Shown: positions 60,454-64,000 of the stretch, one piece after another
Position numbering within the stretch: position 1 is the first letter of the stretch
How the letters are laid out: each line of letters opens with the position of its first letter
Notes under the pieces: model-generated
Database searches by the model: none
The model's input: only the letters and a program-made list of their open reading frames with translations
What the model was told of the DNA's origin: nothing
NCBI GenBank assembly: GCA_963664845.1
Contig: OY761615.1
Span: 1,674,001 to 1,738,000 of the forward strand
Length of the DNA stretch: 64,000 bases
From: CAIYTF01 sp963664845
GTDB taxonomy: Bacteria; Bacteroidota; Ignavibacteria; Ignavibacteriales; Ignavibacteriaceae
Direction of reading: 5' to 3'
Position numbers and translations under genes: made by a program

Positions 60454-62679
60454 TCAATTTTTCTTTAATTGCTCAAAAAGAAATTCTATCGGATGACAAA
60501 TAACATTGGTCAGCTGTTCGGCTATTTGTTCCCTGCAGGAAGTGCCACTTGCCAAAACTATTGTTTTTGCATCATACGCAAGTGTCTCTTTGATTTGACT
60601 TTCAAGTTGTGCACCAATATTTTTACTTAAGGGATAGAATTCTTTTTTATATCCAAAGCTTCCCGCCATCCCACAACATTCAACAGTTGACACTGTTACC
60701 GAATAGTGCAATCTTTGGAAAAATTCAGAGGCGACATAACCTGCACCAATCCCCTTTAATTGGCAATGCCCATGATAAAACAATTTGATCGCAGAATGAT
60801 CGGTGTGATCAAGATAAGCACTAATATCAAGTGCATTGTCGACCAGTAAATTATTCAGGTATTCAATCGGATCAAACGTGTGTCTGGCAAGCTTGTCAAA
60901 CTGGCCGGGATTGTTAAGGAGTTTCTTATAGTCATTCCGGAATAGTGCAAGTACACTTGGTTCAGTAACGACAATATCCTTTCCCTGATCTATCAGACTT
61001 TCAAGATATGTAGCCAATTTTGCAGCCCTCTTGGCAGCTAATGCAACAAGTCCCTGCGATTGTGACGCCCGGCCATCATCAAGCAGTTTGCTGAGCGTAA
61101 TTGGTATATTAAAAATATCAAAGGCCTTTATGGCAGCCATTCCAACTTGTGGATTGTTATAATTAGTATACACATCAGCAAATAAGACAACTTCATTGGC
61201 ACTGTTCTGGGTATTGCGTTTTACAACATTCGTTTTCCGGTATTCCTGATATTGCTTTTGTAAAGATTTTTTCGCGAAACGAGGGATCTTCCGTCGTTTG
61301 TCAAAACCAATTGCTTTCTCCATAATATTTCGACTGATCTCAAGATTGCTTATCCTGTTTACCAAATCGGGTGCTATTGATGAGAATTTTCCCAATAACG
61401 AAAAATTTCCAAAAAACAGTTTCTGTAACGTAGGTCCCCCATCGGCTCTAATCAGACGATCCTTTATGGTGGTATTCAGCCTGGGGATATCAATGCGAAC
61501 AGGACAATTAGGGACACATCGCGAACACCCTGTACACAATTCAGCAAATCTGCCTTTTACCAAGCTGCCGCTTGTACCGATTGTCCAGGCACCTCCGATC
61601 CCACCGGTATACACTTCTCCTCCAAATGCATGACCACCCACCGTCTGAAAATTTGCGCAGGAATTCATGCAGGCACTACATCTGATACAATAAAGTGCTT
61701 CTTTCATTTCATTGTCGTCCCGCATTTTCATCCTGCCATTGTCCAGCAATACCAAGTGAAATTTACGTTCTTTATCTGACCGCCCGTTTAGGTTTAGGAC
61801 AGGCGCTGCAAGTGGAGGTTCCAAAATATTGGTATATGAAGTAAGCGCCTGACCGGTCCCGCTGGCGGCCAACAGTTCAATGAACACACCAAAATCTGTT
61901 TTACTGGGAATTATTTTTTCAATTCCTGAAATTGCGATATGAACTGCCGGCAGTTGCGTGGTAAGCCGGATATTCCCTTCGCTTTCCACCAACAAGATGC
62001 TTCCCTCCTGTGCCGAGACCAGATTGGCGCCGCTGATCCCAATATCTGCGGAAAGAAACTTTTGTCTTAAAATATCCCGGGCAAATTCGGTTAACTCTTC
62101 ACCCGTTTCCAGTGATTTATCCGTTTTGAAATGCTGTTTAAACAGCTCGGAAATGCTTTCCCGGCTTCTGTGAATTGCCGGTGCTACATTGTGTGATGGC
62201 TGCTCTTTTGACACCTGAAGAATGAATTCAGCCAGATCGGTCTCAGCAACCTCAATACCGCTTTTCTCCAAAACGGTGTTTAAGTCTATTTCTTCAGACG
62301 TGATGGATTTGGCTTTTACAACCAGCTTTGCATCACAAGAAAGACAAACATTTTTAATATACTCGACAGCCTCTGTTTTTGTTTTTGCATAAAACACTGT
62401 CCCGCCTCGAGCAGTAATGGTTTCCGTAAGAGAATTGATAAGTTCAGGCAATCGCTCAATTGAATCCTCTTTTATACGACGGGCCTGATCTTTTAGTGTT
62501 TCATAATCATCCAATTCTTTTACGGTTTTATAACGGTTTATATTAAACGTTTGTGTGTTATGACGAACAGCTTCACTTTCCACATCCAAGGCCATTTTTA
62601 TCGCCTTGTACAAAACTTCTTTTGAGGATTTGTCGGCAACGTCCCGTGGATGGACTTTATAATTATTTATATTTCCCAT
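60454..62679 (-). CDS. LutB-LutA fusion: LUD, 4Fe-4S and CCG-domain L-lactate oxidation protein
   Basis: This 741-residue cytosolic protein is a natural fusion. Residues about 60-290 are a LUD domain (SGANLVSAQEGSILLVESEGN). Two 4Fe-4S motifs follow (C331, C334, C337, C341 and C382, C385, C388, C392), as in LutB. From about 495 a LutA/GlpC-like region has two CCG domains. The second is intact (C639, C668-C669-G670, C715), but the first has DDG at 534-536 and V576 where cysteines are expected (EPSV instead of EPSC), so it should not carry a cluster. With the LutC-like gene 4 nt upstream it would form the LutABC system that oxidises L-lactate to pyruvate, the fate of lactaldehyde from rhamnose. 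Its electron acceptor is unknown. Confidence 0.88.
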   Translation of the reverse strand: MGNINNYKVHPRDVADKSSKEVLYKAIKMALDVESEAVRHNTQTFNINRYKTVKELDDYETLKDQARRIKEDSIERLPELINSLTETITARGGTVFYAKTKTEAVEYIKNVCLSCDAKLVVKAKSITSEEIDLNTVLEKSGIEVAETDLAEFILQVSKEQPSHNVAPAIHRSRESISELFKQHFKTDKSLETGEELTEFARDILRQKFLSADIGISGANLVSAQEGSILLVESEGNIRLTTQLPAVHIAISGIEKIIPSKTDFGVFIELLAASGTGQALTSYTNILEPPLAAPVLNLNGRSDKERKFHLVLLDNGRMKMRDDNEMKEALYCIRCSACMNSCANFQTVGGHAFGGEVYTGGIGGAWTIGTSGSLVKGRFAELCTGCSRCVPNCPVRIDIPRLNTTIKDRLIRADGGPTLQKLFFGNFSLLGKFSSIAPDLVNRISNLEISRNIMEKAIGFDKRRKIPRFAKKSLQKQYQEYRKTNVVKRNTQNSANEVVLFADVYTNYNNPQVGMAAIKAFDIFNIPITLSKLLDDGRASQSQGLVALAAKRAAKLATYLESLIDQGKDIVVTEPSVLALFRNDYKKLLNNPGQFDKLARHTFDPIEYLNNLLVDNALDISAYLDHTDHSAIKLFYHGHCQLKGIGAGYVASEFFQRLHYSVTVSTVECCGMAGSFGYKKEFYPLSKNIGAQLESQIKETLAYDAKTIVLASGTSCREQIAEQLTNVICHPIEFLFEQLKKN

Positions 62680-62683
62680 TTGC

Positions 62684-63223
62684 TTACTCCAGGATTATGA
62701 TATGCAATTTCCCCGGACCATGTACGCCTCTTACCAGGGGACCCATATCAGCTGTTGCACTTGGGCCGGTAATAATTGAAAAGCTCCGCTGCAATCCTTT
62801 TCCATCCAAATAATCGTTTGAAAAGAGGTTACGTGGCCTGGGAATTATTGTTTTGCTGTCCACGACTACTATATGTCTGCGAGAAAGCATGCTAACCGGA
62901 CCGGATAGATTGTCTGAAACCGATATGCATACCGAACCTGTTGACGCAATACCGCAGAATGCATCCGTAACACCAGTTCGAATTGTAGAGATTTGTTCCT
63001 TTGCAGGATTAGTAACAACGTTTACATTTCCCCTTATTGCTGAGAATAATTCAGCACTCAAATCATTAGGTTGAGCCAATAATATTGCATCCCCTTCAGA
63101 AGCCGTCAGTATTGCATCGCGCAGTAATTCAGGATTTGTATGAATTACTTCAACAGTTGCCATAACTTCCTTTGCGGAAGCCATAAACTGTTCAATAATA
63201 TGGATACTTGATTCGTGGGGCAT
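62684..63223 (-). CDS. lutC: LUD-domain protein, LutC-like
   Basis: This 179-residue cytosolic LUD-domain protein has the family's TGSVCISVSD stretch around residue 95 and the C-terminal block GPSATADM...VRGVHGPGKLHIIILE, which is the signature end of LutC/YkgG proteins. LutC acts with LutA and LutB in L-lactate oxidation. It is somewhat shorter than the B. subtilis protein (about 240). The gene lies 10 nt after the rhamnulokinase gene and 4 nt before the LutB-LutA fusion, so all three are probably one transcript. This links rhamnose breakdown with lactate oxidation. The exact catalytic role of the LUD domain in the complex is not settled. Confidence 0.85.
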   Translation of the reverse strand: MPHESSIHIIEQFMASAKEVMATVEVIHTNPELLRDAILTASEGDAILLAQPNDLSAELFSAIRGNVNVVTNPAKEQISTIRTGVTDAFCGIASTGSVCISVSDNLSGPVSMLSRRHIVVVDSKTIIPRPRNLFSNDYLDGKGLQRSFSIITGPSATADMGPLVRGVHGPGKLHIIILE

Positions 63224-63233
63224 AATAACAAGT

Positions 63234-64000
63234 CTATCCTAATATGCTTAAATATTTTTGTTCGTTGTTCAGGAAATATTGTGAGTTCGCAGGTTCGTAA
63301 ACTTTTACCTCAAACGACTTTCCAACCATTTTTCGCCATGCCTGAATATCAGTAACTGCGCCGGTTGCTATTGCCTGAACCCCAAAATTACCAATAATAG
63401 TTCCTTCGGTCGGTCCGGCAAAAACCCGTCGCCCAATGGCGTCAGCAGTAAGTTGTGTTAAAAGTTCGTTCTGTATGCCACCACCTACCGCATGCAACAC
63501 CTTGATCTTTTTACCCGAAATCTGTTCAATTTCATCGATTGTTTTCTTATAACTGAATGCCAGGCTCTCAAGAATAACTCTTACAAGAAATCCTGCATCA
63601 GGCTTGACTGTTTGCCCGGTTTCCGACAAATAAGACATAATTTTTCCCGGCATTTCTCCTGCTTTCAAAAATCTTTTATCATTCAAGTCGACCCAGGAAC
63701 CCGCCGGGCCATTCTCTCTGGCCAAGGCAACTAATGCCGGATAACTGTAATCAGCCGATTTTTCCAGCCAAAAGCGTCTGCATTCCTGTATTGGCCAAAG
63801 ACCTATGATATTTTTCAGGAAACGCACGGTATTATTAACTCCGCCCTCATTTGTATAGTTTGCTTCCATTGCCTCAGGTGAAAGGAATGGTTGTTCTGTT
63901 TCAATCCCCATAAGTGACCAGGTTCCGGAACTTAAAAACGCCCAGTCCTCTCCTGAAACAGGAACCGAAGCCACCGCCGAAGCTGTATCATGACTGGCGC
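63234..64000 (-). CDS. rhaB: L-rhamnulokinase (N-terminus cut by window edge)
   Basis: About 255 C-terminal residues of an FGGY-family kinase are visible. The frame is open to base 64000, so the apparent GTG at 63974 is internal. The visible start SHDTASAVASVP is the conserved rhamnulokinase loop that binds the sugar, followed by WAFLSSGTWSLMGIE. The ATP-site motif HAVGGGIQNELLTQLTADA and a late GTIIGNFGVQAIATG also match RhaB. It phosphorylates L-rhamnulose to L-rhamnulose 1-phosphate, the substrate of the aldolase at 33.5-34.8 kb. The gene is followed by lutC after 10 nt. A related kinase such as fuculokinase is less likely given rhaA, rhaM and rhaT in the locus. Confidence 0.92.
   Translation of the reverse strand, partial: ASHDTASAVASVPVSGEDWAFLSSGTWSLMGIETEQPFLSPEAMEANYTNEGGVNNTVRFLKNIIGLWPIQECRRFWLEKSADYSYPALVALARENGPAGSWVDLNDKRFLKAGEMPGKIMSYLSETGQTVKPDAGFLVRVILESLAFSYKKTIDEIEQISGKKIKVLHAVGGGIQNELLTQLTADAIGRRVFAGPTEGTIIGNFGVQAIATGAVTDIQAWRKMVGKSFEVKVYEPANSQYFLNNEQKYLSILG

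Overview
The window looks like a chromosomal piece of a heterotrophic bacterium of the FCB group (Bacteroidota/Ignavibacteria-like). The main evidence is type IX secretion (T9SS) C-terminal sorting domains of the 'NYPNPFNP' kind on several secreted proteins. PorV-like and DUF3078-like outer-membrane proteins and TonB-dependent receptors with carboxypeptidase-regulatory-like N-domains point the same way. No SusD partner is seen beside either TonB receptor. Ignavibacteria-type lineages fit best, but no rRNA or marker gene is present to settle the taxonomy. Every gene I can support lies on the minus strand, so transcription runs from high to low coordinates.

Region A (about 23.3 kb down to 1) reads as one sugar or riboside uptake locus. 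A LacI-type regulator with two matching operators upstream is followed by a TonB receptor, a T9SS-type FnIII protein, a PorV-like barrel and a ribokinase. Then come beta-propeller surface proteins (LVIVD and NHL types), a MalF/MalG-type ABC permease pair with its binding protein, and four consecutive ADP-ribosylglycohydrolase-family (ARH) genes, the last running off the left edge. Transporter and ARH genes overlap or nearly touch. One ARH paralogue has lost its metal ligands. Two neighbouring genes at 7.3-9.6 kb look like products of a reciprocal exchange between an NHL/T9SS protein and a secreted esterase.

Region B (23.5-31.5 kb) is accessory. It holds a lone 947-residue cytosolic fusion of a trypsin-like protease with a two-HKD phospholipase D module and its own terminator, a decayed RHS-repeat remnant, and a three-gene cluster of secreted or T9SS proteins including a Cthe_2159-like carbohydrate-binding beta-helix protein.

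Region C (31.5-64 kb) is an L-rhamnose / rhamnose-glycan locus: rhamnulokinase (cut by the right edge), a LutC-like LUD protein, a LutB-LutA fusion, a second LacI regulator with its own operators and a CRP-like palindrome, a TonB receptor, a T9SS pectate-lyase-like protein, two GH-like enzymes, two SGNH acetylesterases, L-rhamnose isomerase, a GH78 alpha-L-rhamnosidase, a FucI/AraA-type isomerase, a serine hydrolase, RhaT, RhaM, a tandem-domain class II aldolase and fructose-1,6-bisphosphatase. Together they would cut rhamnosides, import rhamnose, convert it to DHAP and L-lactaldehyde, oxidise lactate to pyruvate, and send triose phosphate to gluconeogenesis. A lactaldehyde dehydrogenase is not in the window. 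A strong hairpin with a T-run sits immediately before the aldolase ribosome binding site and looks like an attenuator.
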